This document shows, piece after piece, positions 1 to 13,760 of a stretch of 64,000 nucleotides of DNA. A program made the position numbers and the translations under genes. Source of the DNA: Acridotheres tristis (Eukaryota; Chordata; Aves; Passeriformes; Sturnidae); contig CM072919.1 in NCBI GenBank assembly GCA_037013685.1, positions 51,392,116-51,456,115 on the forward strand, given 5' to 3'. A model generated the notes under the pieces. The model did not search any database. It saw nothing but the letters and a program-made list of their open reading frames with translations, and was not told the origin of the DNA. Each line of letters opens with the position of its first letter. Position 1 is the stretch's first letter.

Positions 1-703
1 TAGAACATTCAGAGATGAATTGGTCTCAATTAGTGCCTTGCACATTTCTGTACTGCCCAAGTGCTCTTGTCCTTTCTTTTCTTTCTGAGGAGAAGTGGAA
101 AAAAACACATCAGAGAGTACTATCACTAGCAATAATTGTTACTACTAATGCAAGCCATTTTCATTAAGTATTCAGCTTTGGCAGAACATGGCTCTACTAA
201 TCTCATATTCCAGAATAATAGAACTCAGAAGTAATTAAAAACGCATATTTATTTTTAGTTCCATTATTCCCATTAATCACTGTAGTTAAAGCAAAAAAAA
301 AAAAAAAAAAGAAAAAAATCTCAACCAGGAAGAGGAAAGGACCAGATCAGAGAATGTTTAAAATACTGAGATATTTTGAAATAGCTTCAAGAAGATAAGT
401 ATAACCTTAGAATACTAAAAAAGGTCTATTAAACTGATAGAATCACTAGAGAGTCATTCTGAGATCTCCTAGGGAATGAATGAGAATGGAAGAAAAACGC
501 AAATATACTGTCTTTCTTTAAAAGGAGACAGAACTTAGATAATTAACTTAATTGGAATACCTGCATACATTTGAGAGTAAATTAGCTATTAGAAGGCAAA
601 TGAACCTATGAGTAACAGCAAAAGAAGCTTTAATTACCAAAAAAACCCCAAAAACATATGAAGGTAGTTTTCTTACACAGCGAAAGAGAAAGTTGTTAGT
701 GTT
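1..703. other. AT-rich DNA with no recognised gene
   Basis: No exon or repeat is recognised here. An A-run lies at about 292-310. Reading frames are short and open only by chance, and the longest on the minus strand runs into the neighbouring CR1. Confidence 0.6.
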
Positions 704-1070
704 TAGCCTGGAGAAGAGAAGGCTCAGAAAGATCTTAGACATGTATATAAGAACCTCATGAGGTTGGAGACAGACTCTTCTCTGTGATGCCCTCTGGCAT
801 GACAAGAGGCAACAGGCACATGTTGAAATACTACAGCTGAAACATATGAAATTCCACTTAAGGAGGAGAAGACACATTTTTACTGTGGAAGTGCTTAAAC
901 ACTGACACAGGCTGCACAGAAAAGTTGTGAAACTTCTGTCCTTGGACACAACCCATCTCATCTGGACACAACCCTGCACAGCCTGCTGTGACTGGCCTTG
1001 CTCTGAGCAAGGGTGGGACTGACCTATCTCCACAGGCACTGGCCCATTTCTGCCATGCTGTGGTCCTGCG
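704..1070 (+). mobile_element. CR1 LINE, 3' end fragment
   Basis: The segment follows the familiar bird CR1 3' region in order. It has a 'GCCTGGAGAAGAGAAGG' block at 706, a 'GACAAGAGGCAACAGGCACA' block near 801, a 'GAAATTCCACTTAAG' block near 847, the 'TGCTCTGAGCAAGGGTGGGACT' zone near 1000, and a decayed 3' tail. It is 5' truncated, which is usual for CR1. There are many substitutions and small gaps, so it is an old copy with no coding capacity. Family assignment is by recognition; the exact subfamily is unknown. Confidence 0.85.
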
Positions 1071-4000
1071 TCCTGATAGGATAAGAGGTTTTATGAATTT
1101 TAGTAAGACTTCTGAATCTTATATCATTTTCATAAACAAATTAAAGAACAAGAACATAATAAAAATTATGAAAAATCTTCCAACATGAGCACAGATTCAT
1201 TATTTCCACACCTAGTAAAAAGTCTCAGGTTTCACTGAATCAAAGGACAGACTATTTAATGGGATTCTGTGGAGGCTTGGTTCAGGCCCATACCTGCTTC
1301 CTATATCATTAATTAAATGAATAGGAGACAAGCAGATGTTTTTGTTACATATTAAAAAATACTGATATAGAAAGTAAATATATTTGCATGTAATATATTC
1401 TATACAAAAATAATTACATTCTATATTTGAAAGGAAAATAAGCACGGCTGAAAGATTAAGATTGCTCTCCAGCATCTCAGAAGATGTTCACAGTTTAGAG
1501 AAACAACAAAAACCAAAGATTTAATTCATTATATTTAGTCCCTTAGAGTATAGCAAACTGGTATGCAATTCTTCAGCAGAGAAACTAATATATATAACTG
1601 TGAGATGAACTCTAGTAGACAGACTTGCTCTCAGGTAATGTAAGTATTAAGTAGTAATGTATAAATAGGAGGACAGAATGTAAGTTAACTGAATTAACTC
1701 TTCCACTCTGCTTGGTAATTGGTAGGGCTTAACCTAAAGCATTACAGACATTTATTTTGAAGGAAAAAAATCTTTTCCCTGTTAATTTCCATGACACCTT
1801 GATTAACGGGGTCACCATGATTATTTGCTTTTCTTTGTAAAGCAAATAAAAAAAGTATGAACTCACCAGCAAGGAATTAGTATTCAAGCAATTTCTTCCC
1901 AGAATCTACAGTGATGAAAATGTAAGCCTTCTAATATTGTCTTTAATGTCCATGTTTTGAGCCTCCACAAGAATAATGGAGTCTGTTTAATGAGATGTAT
2001 GTCATTGCTCTTAGAATGATGCTATGTGGATAGGACTTCAGGGGCTTTCAATAATAATTTATTCTTAATATGTTTTGCATGAAAACATGATAAATTTCAT
2101 GGGAAGAAAAGAAAAAAATGCTTTCTGGGGTGCAGGAAAAAATAGACATTCTAATTGAAAAAAACAGTGAATATATTTTAAAAGAACACATAATTCACTG
2201 AAAGGTTTTTTTTTTAGATTTTTATACTACTGACAGCATTGTTCAACTGTTAATAACAGCGGAAAAATTGAATCTTTTTGCACATTTTGTCTCAGTTTTC
2301 ACAATCTAAGCTAAGAAATCAATAGCTTCTGATCACGTATTGAAAACTTCTGATAGTTTAAATTTTACTACACCTCTTTTCCAAGAACAGTTACAGGGAA
2401 TAATAAGCTAGAAAACTCTAATTAGAGTTTACCCAATTGATGGGTATTTCCCCATGCAGATATTTATCTTGACTACTTTAAAATTAGGTAAATCCTTTCC
2501 TTTAACACATTATGCTTGATGATCCTTATGATTCACCCTGAAATCCAATACTCAAAGAGAAAAATCAAAGACTTTGTATATGTGGCATCCAAAAAACTCA
2601 ACAAACCAACCAACTAGACAACTAACACCCCCCCAAAAATGAAATGAAACACCAAAACTTGCTCTGTATTGTTTTGTCTATTCTCATTTTTTAAAGTATT
2701 GTCATATATTAATTGAATTACAAGGATATAGATTTCTTGTAATGAATAATTTACATATAAAATATAGTAATATAGTTTAGTCTCAGAGATAAGTAAAGAA
2801 AGGATTGCTTTCACCTCTTGTCTGAAGTCTTACTTGTGGGAATTTAAAATCTGCTGATGCACTGTCAATAGAAATTAGAAATATCTAATAAAATGGTCTT
2901 TGTGAGTACAGACCAGCTGCTAGAGCTCTGTAATATAATCAGAATCAGCAAGGATGTGGAATAAAGCAGCTGTGCCTTTCAGTTGTTTTACTCAGCTATT
3001 GCTGTTAACATCTATAACAGAGGAAACAAGCACAGGCACCATTTGAATTTCTGCAACACAACTATTTGCTTATTTTCTCTTCCCTTGCTCTGAAACGGCT
3101 CCATGTGTCTCATGGAAAGATGGGGGTAGGGCATGTTCTGTTTTGTTGCTTCTATTCTACACTTTCTTTCGAGATCCGCAGAAATGGAGGATACATCAAT
3201 CCTTTTCTTCCTTATAGTAAGGGAAAACAGACTGATTTGTAATATTCAATCAGTCTGTGTGCATTTCTACATTGCACAGGGAGCTGTTTTGGATCCCAGA
3301 AGGCACAGTTCCATCTAAAATTTGAAATGAGTTGCCAGAAAAAGGAAGAATATTGTGATGTTTTTAACCTAGAAATCCAATCTACAGCTAAAGAACCAGA
3401 AACAAATGTTCCATAAACAATAACAGGAAATTTGTACTTGAGAAAAAAATCTGAAGAGCCTCTTTGTAAGGACACTAATCATTCCTAGTGATAAAAAGAG
3501 CCATCTGAGAACAAGCACTGGAAAGGCTGTCCATGCAATGATTCTGAATGCTAATGAGCATCACTTTACATAGAGGACAGTGCTGAACTTCAGAAATGAA
3601 GCAAATGATTCCTCTCCATTGCTGCTGACAAATATTTCAGCCATAAGACCTGATTAAGTACTAATTGCTGCCTGGCAGTGAATGCTTTCTGTGGCATCTT
3701 GAAATTAAAATGAGGATGTGTAACCAAGCAAGAAATTCACTAGCTTGGCAATGACCTGTTCAGAGAATCTGATGGACATTTAGTGATACATTCAACTGTT
3801 TTCATGCTGCAGTATTTTTTCTTCTGTCATTTAAAGAAAAGATTCTGTAACAGAAAAAACATTCTCTGTTTGCTTAGAATTTTCTTATAGTAAATGACTT
3901 TTTAATTTAGCTTATTATTTTAATCCATATTTTGACATATGTAGCATGATAAGAATCAATATGGCTTGAATAAAAAAATACAAATAAAGCTACTAATAAA

Positions 4001-4171
4001 CTTTTTGAACATGAACTTACTAAAAATGCCATCAGAGAAGTGGACCCAAATAACATTTTCTCAAAATATGAGACCTTTAATGAGTAGGTTAAATTACCTG
4101 CTTTAGATAATTCATCTAAAGTGACAAGTGCAGTTCAGTTCTTTGTTCATAAATCATAAATTTGTTCATAA

Positions 4172-4189
4172 ATTAATAAATTTATTAAT
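4172..4189. repeat. 18-bp perfect palindrome
   Basis: ATTAATAAATTTATTAAT reads the same on both strands. It lies just downstream of two copies of TTTGTTCATAAAT. Such AT palindromes arise easily in AT-rich DNA, and no function is implied. Confidence 0.9.
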
Positions 4190-6313
4190 CCACCCCGATT
4201 ATATATACATAAGTTGGAAACGATTCATGAGTAATTATAAACAGATATTAACTATCCATGGGCATATCCCAAACAGATTATGCAAACAAATTTTGGCTGC
4301 TGAGTCGTTCACATAATGGTGCCTCCATCTGTTCCAGGCATTTCAGTTGGTTACATGGAACATGGGGCTATTGTTTCTGCTTTCCCACAAGAGAACAAGA
4401 AACCAATGCAAGCCAATAAAAAAAACAAAAACCAACAAATATTTTTGTTCATTGCAAAATAATCTGCTTCCACCCACCTACTTTAATGTAGGAAATTTTA
4501 GTTCTTTGAACATTTAAGTGTGCACTCCTAAAATTAGCAAAGAAAAAATATATTTATGCAAACATTGTAGAAGCATGAGAATTCTTACATAGAGAGTTAT
4601 AAAAATCTGAATCTTTCTACAACACAAATAGGTGTATAAACAGTCCAAACCGATAAATTACGCTGCAGTTAATTTTCATTATTTTCTTTTCAACCATCTT
4701 AACAGCTCCAAATTTCTCTGGGTGGTCATCCCTTTCCTTATAGCTGTGAAGAAAAATATTTCATGGCACTCTGTTTTGTGTCATTTGGTTAAAATCCTTC
4801 CTTTCAGCCTTGGGGAAAAAAATACATAGCAAAATGCACATGATTAAAGCAGATACATATTTTTTTTTAATTTCTAAGGAGTGTGTATAGGCAAGTGGAT
4901 TTCTTACTTCTCTAAAGTATATTATTGTTTGGATCCTAACATTTTAATGTTAATCTGTTTCAGTTTGCAATTTCTATTTTAAGTGCTTCTGAAGCTAAAA
5001 TGCCTTCCCAGGAAAGACATGTATATGTTGAACTAATGTGACAGTATTTTTGCCCAACCATGATGCTGGCTTTCTAAGTAAAATTTGGACCTCCATTGAA
5101 AAGCAAGTAAAAACAAAACCAAAAACTACCTATTGTGAAAATGACTCTGAAAAGGAGATAAAAAAATAGGAAAATTTAAAAATTTTTATTTTGCAGAGAA
5201 CCCTGACCATTAGTTTCCCATCTAGTGCTTTCATTGCTGCTGGTCGGTTTTGTCTAAGACAAACTAGAGAGAATATACAGAGAGATTGCATTGGTTTTAA
5301 AACACATAAGCAGCTACAGATGACCAGGGCACAAAAATTTTTCAGAGATTGTAATTGTAAATGTTCAAACTCATATAGTTTCACTGACATGTTATGATGG
5401 AGATAAATGTGTCTGAAACTAAATGGACAGCCCCATACTATTGAAAAATCTTCTTTGAATGTTTTCCAGCCTTGACCAAACACAGTTGTTCCTAGCTTGA
5501 TCTGAGGTGGTCTCTTGTCCCACCCACAGAGGAGACTGGAGAAGGTACATCCCAAAGTTCTTCCAGTTCCATGATGTCAACATCATGTTTGCTGTTATTA
5601 CTCTCCAGAAGTTACTAACCATGCTTTCAGCTGAGAGACAGCAAGTCATTGTAGAAGTACATTTCAGTACAAAGTAAAATAGACCCATGTAAAGTGTAGC
5701 TGGGAGTAGTTTAAGCAAACCTGTTCCACTTTGCTGTAAAATCGACTTAGAAATGCTCATGTCATCAGATATCAGTCCTCACAGCTGAGGCTCAAACAAT
5801 TTCAAACAACTGAATGGTATTAATGACTAGCCATAGGGTAATGACATCTTAAATTGCTACATCTATTTCAACAATGAGTGTACGACTGTGCCCTAAGGGT
5901 CTCAATTTCAAAAGGACAGATTATGAGAAATTAAGAGTACTGTCTGATAAAGGCAGCCGCACTGACAAAAGCAAAAAAAAAAAACAATTTAAAATTTATA
6001 CTCCAGACAAGGGGAAAAACTTCTGTGGAGGGTTTTCAAACCTAATTAGTTAAATAATAACTTCAAAAAGGATATTATATGCAAGTGGAATTACTATAAA
6101 AGTTGACATAAAGGATTGCTTGACAAAAACCGCTGCATTTTAGTCATTGGAAAGCACTGAGAATTACTAAAACTCAGGTTGACAGAGTCCAAAAAGGAAA
6201 TATTCTAAATTAAGAATAATTTAGGCAAAGTTCATAGCTAAGCAAGCAATGGCCTCAGTGTCAGCTAGAATAAATGACTGAGTGTGGTACTAAAGATGAG
6301 TGAACTAAAACAA

Positions 6314-6336
6314 GGGAAGGGGAGGGGAGGGGAGGG
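6314..6336 (+). repeat. G-rich (GGGGA)n run, potential G-quadruplex
   Basis: Five runs of three or four G separated by one or two A fit the four-run G-quadruplex pattern. The run stands alone in AT-rich surroundings. Whether it folds in cells is unknown. Confidence 0.7.
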
Positions 6337-7301
6337 AATCTTATGTTCTGTGTATGTTCAATCAACATGAAATTTAAGCTGTGGCAGAAGACTTGCTAAT
6401 TTCATTCTTACCTGTACTTTCGCACTTAATGCTGCTGACCAGTACTAGAAGGTTAATTAATTTGTAAATGTTGCTATTGCTTTTCAAGCGTACTAAAGAA
6501 ATGGAAATAAAACCATTTCTAAGTCAGATCTAAATATTAATGCGTATTTGTAACTTCGGTATCAGGAACCTAAAACTGGTGGAAACAGACAGCTGAAATG
6601 GCTGGAAACAAGTTCATATCCCTTATTTATTGAAGTGTTTATACTTCAAATGTGACAATAAAGATCAAAATGCTTTCTCATTTGAACATTATTCAGTAGA
6701 AAGTATGAAATGAACCAATGTATCCCAGTCTGTTTTTAAAGGCCTTTATCACCACTGAAAATTTTTTTCAGAAACATGAGAGATGAATTGCCCTGAAAAT
6801 TATATTATGCTGCAGGTGTAACAGACAATGTTTCCCACTGTATCACTGAATGAAATGTGTGTCTGATTTGTGTACATTGCAGATCTGACTAGCCAATCGG
6901 TACTTTTTAATATGAGTAAATTTATCTTTGTGCAAACAGATTCTGTACCTACTTCCCTAAAAAGTGTGTATTTGAGCTCTTGGAGATGATACACTGATTT
7001 TACACATTAAAAATGTTATCATGGGTCTTTCAAGCAGAGGTAATGCCCTTTTATTTCAGAAGTTGTGCTCATATTGGGAATAAAGTACTAATCAATATCA
7101 GTGTCCTCTGTTGCATTTTTAATGCTTTTAGCCAGGTATTCCACTAAAATCTAGCTGTCCCCTCAAGGAAAGCCTCATATGATGCCAAAAAGCACTCTAA
7201 GTCTTCTATGGCAGCACATATAGGAAGAACTTGCTGAAAATAGGAAACAGGGAACAACAGTTTCAAAACATTCTTCTAAACATATTAAAAAACCAACCAA
7301 C

Positions 7302-7317
7302 AAAAAAAAAAAAAAAA
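7302..7317 (+). repeat. A16 homopolymer in A/C-rich low-complexity DNA
   Basis: Sixteen A follow an AACC-rich segment, and A/C-rich sequence continues to about 7380. The minus-strand frame across it (7175-7423) is full of Phe, Leu and Cys only because of this composition and is not a gene. Confidence 0.85.
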
Positions 7318-10300
7318 GACAACAAAAAACCCCACAAGCAGAAAACAAAAACAAACAAAAGCAAACTATCAAACAAAAAATAAAGAGGGAAAAATGAGAT
7401 GAGTCAAAATCAGGGAGAAACAAAAAGTCTTTTTTTGTCCTTTACATTTTTGTGCAATCATTAACTGCATAATGAATCTTAGGTGGGAGCGTATTTTTAA
7501 TCACATGTTTTTGTCAGAACGGAGATTGAGCTGGGGCACAAGGTTGTGATTTCTGGGACCAGTTGCTAAATGTCTGACTCAGGTCATATAAATGGACATA
7601 AGTTTGTTGACCTCCATGCTAATGGCTGCTTGTGCATGTCAGGAAACCCATTCAGATGACAGAAATTACAGTCACCAGTCAAGGGAAAATTAGCAACTAT
7701 AAGCCAGATCTGAATGGCATGTGAAAGAAGAGATGAAAACTTGCATAATATTAACTCATATTATAGCAGAATATCACGAATGTCCCTTTCTATGATGATT
7801 AAATGCAGAGCTATTTATAAAGAAATTGCATAGGAGTGTTGCAGGTAGGGATGGATTCCTAATATTTCAGAGTAAAGTTGCATAAAACTGTTTTATGGAG
7901 GCATGTAAATTTTCTGCTAGCAACCTTTCAGCATGGTGTTGGGAAATCCACCACCTATAAGAAAATGTTAGGATAATACTATACCTCACATGATATTTAT
8001 AATAGTTGACCCTTTCATCTGCATTAGGTTATTCAGACATTTCAACAATGCTAGAAGTGTATGTATATGTCTATAACACCAGGGCACCTGGTAACACCTG
8101 TAACTCCAGGGCCTACAACACAAATAAATATTTAAACATAGCTATGCATTTCTTAATAATGATTCCAAAGTGTTTTAATACTATTCTAGATGTTAAAGTA
8201 AGTAACTAGCTGTGTTATGCAGTCTGTGGCTGACACACTCCCATAGAAATTAAGTTTGCAACGGCCTGTAAAATAATTAGTAAAATATTTGTGACTAATG
8301 GATGAAATTAATTTTGTGAGACTAAAGCATTTTGATAAACATTTGATTTTCACAAAGATACTTTTGAATCCAGCATAAATCCTCTCTACAATGATAACCA
8401 CATTACTATCATTGTGAGGGTATGTTTCTGGTCTGAACACTCATACTAGATATCTTAGAGCTGCAGGCAAATGTTAGCCCTTTAACTAGAACCTGGCATG
8501 AGATTGCACAAAGAACACTGAAAACTACAAGATTCAACATAAGAAAATTCTGAACATAACAGGCAGCAGTTGAGAAGCTGACATTTTATAGGCAATGCCA
8601 TGAAGAATGGGAAGATCTTCCGTGAAAATGGAAAGTTAATGTGCCAGACTCCAGAGGTATCTGAAGGGGAGCAATATAGACTTCCTAATGGATTGCCTTG
8701 AAAGACAAAAATTCCAGTGTTACTATGTCAGTAATAACATATAAAATTAAGAATGCCTGGATAATGATGTCAGAAATGCCAAATTTGGACAAAAATATAT
8801 CTGAACTATGACAATTTAAGAATAATTCAGGATTGTTTACTAAGGAGACCAATGTGGAAAAGAAAGGTACAAAGGAGATGCAAGAAAGCCAGAAAAAATG
8901 CACAATAAGTTATACAAATGAGGAGTGCAACCTGAGTTTACACATTAGAAAGCCCTGAGCTTGGTCACTGCAGCTGGAGGAAGATGTTAAACCAAACCCA
9001 CTTCTCTTAATATACCCTGAGAATCAAACAATTTCCGTGTTCAGCAGAACAGCAATAGTGGTGGTCAGGGTGATTTTCCTGACCAGCAGAGAATACCCAG
9101 AAAAACAGATCAAGCATCTGGTGTTGCCATGTTAATGTCCATTGCAGCTCTCATGGAAAAAAAAGTTCTCCTCCATACATAACAATTATTTCCTAGTTCC
9201 TATTTAAGACTTCAGTTCTCTGACAGGAAAGCCCAAGCAAATGATATCAGAGGAAATTATTCAAGCATGTATCATGTTGAAGAAACAGTAAAATGCTGAA
9301 ATACAACATTTAAAAAATTAATCTAAAAATACATTTCTCATTCCACACCTCCTAAAACAAAACACGTTGTCCCCAGTAAACTGTGTTATTCTACATTAGA
9401 CTAATTTTGGGACCAGCATTATTATTATAAATAATACGCAATTCCAATTGACTAGCAGTAGTGTAGGATTCAGGACTATCAAAAGAGTCTAGCCAGTTGC
9501 ATAAAGATTTGAACCAGGACCTGCAGAGATTTACTGCAATTTTTACATAAAAGTAGCTACTTTGCTCCAGATTTATATGCCTCTAAAATAAAGACTATCT
9601 GAAACATAGTGGATAAATTTTACAAGTATGGTCTTTCACCTCTCTACTTTGGTGCTCAGAAAGTAAAAGCAATCCAAAAGACAAACAATGTGCTGCTACG
9701 GAATTTTGTTCTTACTGGAAAATGATAAAGCTAATACTCCTTCTGATAAAGAAGGAACTGTCTTTCCAACTGTCAACATACCTGAGGGAGGACCAATATC
9801 CACCCCAGTTACAGCAGAAGCTCTTTAGAAGCACTGTTCCATGATTGCAGTATATTTGTAAAACAAGGGGGATATGGAACTCCAGTTGACAATACCGGGT
9901 AGCTCACTGGGGAAGTGGAAAATAACTTAGAGTGGTAAATAACTTAGACTGGCAGTGAAAATTCAATGCTATTTAGAAGTGAGACAAAGCAATTAGGAAA
10001 GAAAGTGACTAGTACTTCAAGTGTGCATTGAAACAACTGTGGGAGGTTCCCATTTTCCACCACCCCACCTCTCTCTTTTCCTCTCAAAGACTTCTGAAGG
10101 TTTGGGCTTTTTCCACCCAAACACCACCCTTCTCTTGGAAAGTTGAAGACAATATTATTAAAGAAACATGGCTCTTATCTAACCTTTACATATCTCTATG
10201 CAGATCTCAAGGGAATGAACTGTAGCAACAATAACAACAAACAGTAGCTATATTTATGACTCCAAAGAAAAAATGTAGAAGATAGAAAGAAGGATTGTTA

Positions 10301-10729
10301 TGACTGGGCTTTCTGTGCCTGGTAAAATGCATAAGAAATAGGAATAAAAGGTGCAAGGAAGCCCTACCAGCTGTCCAGAAAGACTATGACCTTTTGTGGC
10401 AAAAGCAATTGGAAAGTATAGAGAACTGTTTGACTCCACACCTGTAATAAAGGTATTACTTAACAAATGTATAGAACATCTCAGCTGCACAGCTAAATCT
10501 CTTTTAAAATATAGGGATCAATATCCTAATTTTGCATTTGTGAAATAGTATTTAGAGAGGTTAAGCCAAAATTTTAAGATTTGTTTCATCTGGGAGTTCT
10601 GGAGGGGAAGAAAAAGGATCTGATTTTACAGCCTCTAAGAATGTGCAGCTTCAATTAGTGTGACTGGTAACTGCAGGTGCTCTGTCTTAGAGTGAGTGAT
10701 GAGTGATTTGAGAATCTGTGGGTTAAGAC

Positions 10730-11967
10730 TAAGGGTCAGACTATTAAGTGTGATGCTGTTGAGGATGTTTGCAACTGGCCACTTGATCAGGAGGAGGAAG
10801 TCAGTGAGGCCTTCTACAGGCAGCTGGAAATAGACCTCTAGCCACTAGCCCTGGTTCTTGTGGGAGAGATCAGCCATTCTGAAATCTGCTGAAGAAGCAA
10901 CATAGTGAGACACAAAGCATCCAGAAATTTCCTGGAAAACATGCATCATAACTTCCTTACATACATATGAAGGAAATAACAAGGAATGGTGTGCTGCTCA
11001 GCCTTATACTATAAAACAGGGAAGACCTGATTGGATATATGAAGGTTGGAAGCAGCCTTGGTTGTAGTGATTGTGAAGCTCAATGTCAGATGAGGAAGAA
11101 GCAGGACAGTAAGTAAAATCACAACTGTGCATTTCAGGAGAGCTAGCTTTGGCCTCTTCAGGCATAAGAATTCCATGGGAATGTGCCATGCAGGGAAGAG
11201 GGTCCAAGACAGTTAGTTGATCGATAGTCAAGTATCACTTCCTCTAGGAGAAGAAGGGCACACCTTGATAAATAAGAAATTCAGGAAAGGGGGGAAAAGG
11301 CCAGTATGGATGAAAAAGAAACTTGTTAGTATTCTAGCACAAGCAGGAAACACACAGGAGGGACATCCCACCTGAAACAAATATAGTGAGCTTTTCAGAG
11401 TGTGTAGAAATGAGACAAGGAAGGCCAACGATCACCTGGAATTAATTCTGGACAATGATGTCAAGGACAATTAGAAGGGCTTTTTCAAATACTTCAGTAA
11501 CAAAAGAAGAACTAAGGAAAATGGAGGACTGTACTAAATAAAGGTGGCACCCTGGTAATGGAGGATGCAGAGAAGGCAGAGTTACTTGGAAACCTTCTTT
11601 GCATGGATCACCACTGACAAGACCTGCCCTCAGGAATTCCCAGCCTAGGGGATGAGGGAGAAAGAAAGGTGGAAGAAAGACTTTCCCTTGAACAAGGAGG
11701 ACGGGGTTGGAGTCAGGCAAACGAGGCATCCACAAGTCTTGGACCCTGCTGATGGACGCCAAAGCTGGATTGTTCATGGTCCTCTTTGAAAGTTCCTGGT
11801 GGTCAGAAAAGGTGACTGAAGACTGCAGGAAATAAATTGTCACCTCAGTCATCAAAAAGGGCAAGAAGGAGGACCCAGTGAACCCAGTCAGCCTCACCTC
11901 AATCCCTAGAAATCTGATGTAGCACCTCATTCTGGAGGCCATCTATCCACATGAAAGGTAGAAGATA
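10730..11967 (+). mobile_element. CR1 LINE body (endonuclease to RT start), decayed
   Basis: This is a long piece of CR1 ORF2 in sense orientation, broken by stops and frameshifts. Near 10848-10890 a frame reads ALVLVGEISHSEIC then stop, a decayed form of the 'L-V-x-G-D-F-N' endonuclease motif. At 11851-11907 a frame reads IKKGKKEDPVNPVSLTSIP, matching the start of the CR1 reverse transcriptase domain. Intervening blocks (for example about 11030-11230 and 11440-11480) follow CR1 order. The fragment stops inside RT and has no 3' end. It is clearly inactive. Confidence 0.85.
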
Positions 11968-13301
11968 AAAGAAAGTCCTTAGATCTCATATTGGTACTGC
12001 TGCATGGATGGTCCAGAGCTGGTGTTGCAAGACAAAGAAAACAGAGGAGGAAGAGGAAAAAGAGTGAGAGGGCTCAATCTGTGTCCCTTTATAGTTAACC
12101 TGGTGCATGCCTCTTATATAAACTAGAATTTTTTTACTATTTCGTTCACAGGTGCATAGCCAGCTCTTCTCCAGGAGGTGAGTTGGAAGGTGAGAGCAAC
12201 TGAGCACAGGTCTCAAGACAAAGAAGGAAGTTGGTTCAGAATACTGAGCCACCTCCGCAAGGTGGCTTCCAACCACATCTTTCCTGTCCCAACAGTCTGA
12301 GACAAAACATGCTTAGATCTGGTCCTCTACAGCTGCCAAAGGCACAACAGCTGCACTAGCAAGGAGCTAGTAGACCCAAAACACAGACTAGCTCGACTAA
12401 AGGACTGAACTAGTGGGACTATTTTTTGCTCCAGTGCTCAAGCCAGTTTGAGAGGAGTTGGATGGAATTTGTATGAATATCATACATTGTGGCATACAGG
12501 TATTGCTTAAGGATTGCAACAATTACATCACTATTACCAGAAGAAGAGAGAAAGAAAAGACAACATTTTCCAAAAACTAATGGAGCTGAGTTCACTAATC
12601 CCCTCTTAGATTAGAGACTCCCAAGTATCTAAGGGCTCAGGCAAAAAAAAAAAAAAAAAAAAAAAAGAAAAGAAAAAAATATGCAAACATTATATAGAAG
12701 GCTGAGTCCCAACAAAATTTCCAACCCTGTCCCTATAATAACTTCTAATGCCCTTGCTACAATTTGCATCTGTTCCACTGTGCAGCTCACTACAGAAAAA
12801 ACTTCCTCTCGAGAACAATCTCATAAGGCAGAAGCAGCTGCTCTTGTTCCTCCTGCTCTCCCTCTTTGATTCTTTGAAGTCATGTCACTAAATTTCAAAT
12901 TATAAGTTTGCTTTATTACTTCAGCTTTCAGTGGAGTTTACAAACAAATTGGTAGCAAAACTTAGACTTATACCACAATGCATGAGTGGATAGTGTCATT
13001 CAAGACCAAGACCATGTCAAGACCAAACCCTACTTCCTTCCAACTTTTTTAACTAAAGGAATTAATTTGCCTCTTTAAAATTTGAAATAAACATGTTTTG
13101 ATATTTTCAGTAATTGACATTGGCAAAATTGAAGGGATGTTGTTTGTACACTGATTTGTCTGTTGAAAAGACAAACTGCAAATAGTTTGACCTAGTGCCA
13201 AGTCTGAGTCACTTAATTTCTTTTTTTTCCTGATGTCAATACAGGCAAGATAGCTAACATGCACCAGTGGCTAGTCAAAAATTCAAGGAACTGGAAGTAT
13301 G
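11968..13301. other. Unassigned DNA between the CR1 body and the provirus
   Basis: The 11.97-12.30 kb part is purine-rich. It contains a TATATAAG-like box on the minus strand (near 12115-12123) and a TGTTGGGACAGG start on the minus strand ending at 12294, which hints at an LTR, but I found no matching other end or target duplication. The rest is unique DNA with an A24 run at 12643-12666. No gene is seen. Confidence 0.4.
12643..12666 (+). repeat. A24 homopolymer
   Basis: Twenty-four A followed by more A-rich sequence. It could be the tail of an old retroposed sequence, but no body is recognised upstream. Confidence 0.9.
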
Positions 13302-13307
13302 AGAAAC
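13302..13307 (+). repeat. Target site duplication, left copy (AGAAAC)
   Basis: AGAAAC directly precedes the 5' LTR and is repeated exactly after the 3' LTR at 16668-16673. Six base pairs is the length produced by betaretrovirus-like (ERVK) integrases. It shows the whole element arrived as one insertion. Confidence 0.93.
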
Positions 13308-13677
13308 TGTTGTATTGTGTTATTTTATTGTTATTAGATGGTTTGTTCTATTGTTTGTACCCCCCTGTTATAATTCAGTTGCCCTAATTCCCGCCTTCCC
13401 TTGATCAATCAACCCAAGCCCCAACCCACCTTCCAGTATCTTCCCTGTCCCTCACTCTAGTCCCTGCCCCGAAGACTGTCAATCCCTCCTAGCCCCCCCT
13501 ATCCTTCTAGTATCTTCTGTATCAGTCATCCCCTTCTTAGCATATGATTTGATGTTACATGTATTTCCCCACCTATGTCTCCCCTATTCGTTGTATGTAT
13601 AATCAGCCCTGCCTTATGTTACACCCCAAACTGTAGCCATTGGTGCTGTATTGTACCCTCCCTTGGGGGAGGGCCCC

Positions 13678-13684
13678 TATTTAA
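13678..13684 (+). promoter_or_regulatory. TATA-like box of the 5' LTR
   Basis: TATTTAA lies 71 bp upstream of the AATAAA signal, the expected order for U3 to R. It would place transcription start near 13705-13715. The same box is in the 3' LTR at 16384-16390. Confidence 0.7.
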
Positions 13685-13754
13685 GTTGCTGTACACCTGT
13701 GTTCCCTGCCTTCTGTGGTTCCCTTCCCCCGATCCCGGTTGTCCTCTCTCCTTC

Positions 13755-13760
13755 AATAAA
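13755..13760 (+). terminator. AATAAA polyadenylation signal in the 5' LTR
   Basis: An exact AATAAA hexamer in the R region, conserved in the 3' LTR and, on the other strand, in the related solo LTR nearby. Confidence 0.8.

Larger units (their letters stand above)
1071..10729. other. Unique AT-rich non-coding DNA
   Basis: About 9.7 kb without a recognisable gene or an intact mobile element. It holds an 18-bp perfect palindrome (4172-4189), a G-rich run (6314-6336), an A16 run (7302-7317) embedded in A/C-rich sequence, and many ordinary A/T tracts. A stretch around 3540-3790 is less monotonous and could be a conserved non-coding element, but this cannot be shown from one sequence. Confidence 0.55.

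Noticed and set aside
548..1039. 163-codon minus-strand frame
   Set aside because: It lies antisense over a CR1 3' end and resembles no protein.
7175..7423. Hydrophobic minus-strand frame that looks like a membrane protein
   Set aside because: It is produced by an A-rich plus-strand run, so its Phe/Leu/Cys content is a composition artefact.
11442..11942. 166-codon minus-strand frame
   Set aside because: It is antisense to CR1 RT sequence and is open by chance.
11968..12294. Possible minus-strand LTR with TATATAAG box and TGTTGGGACAGG start
   Set aside because: No opposite terminus, polyadenylation signal or target duplication could be found.
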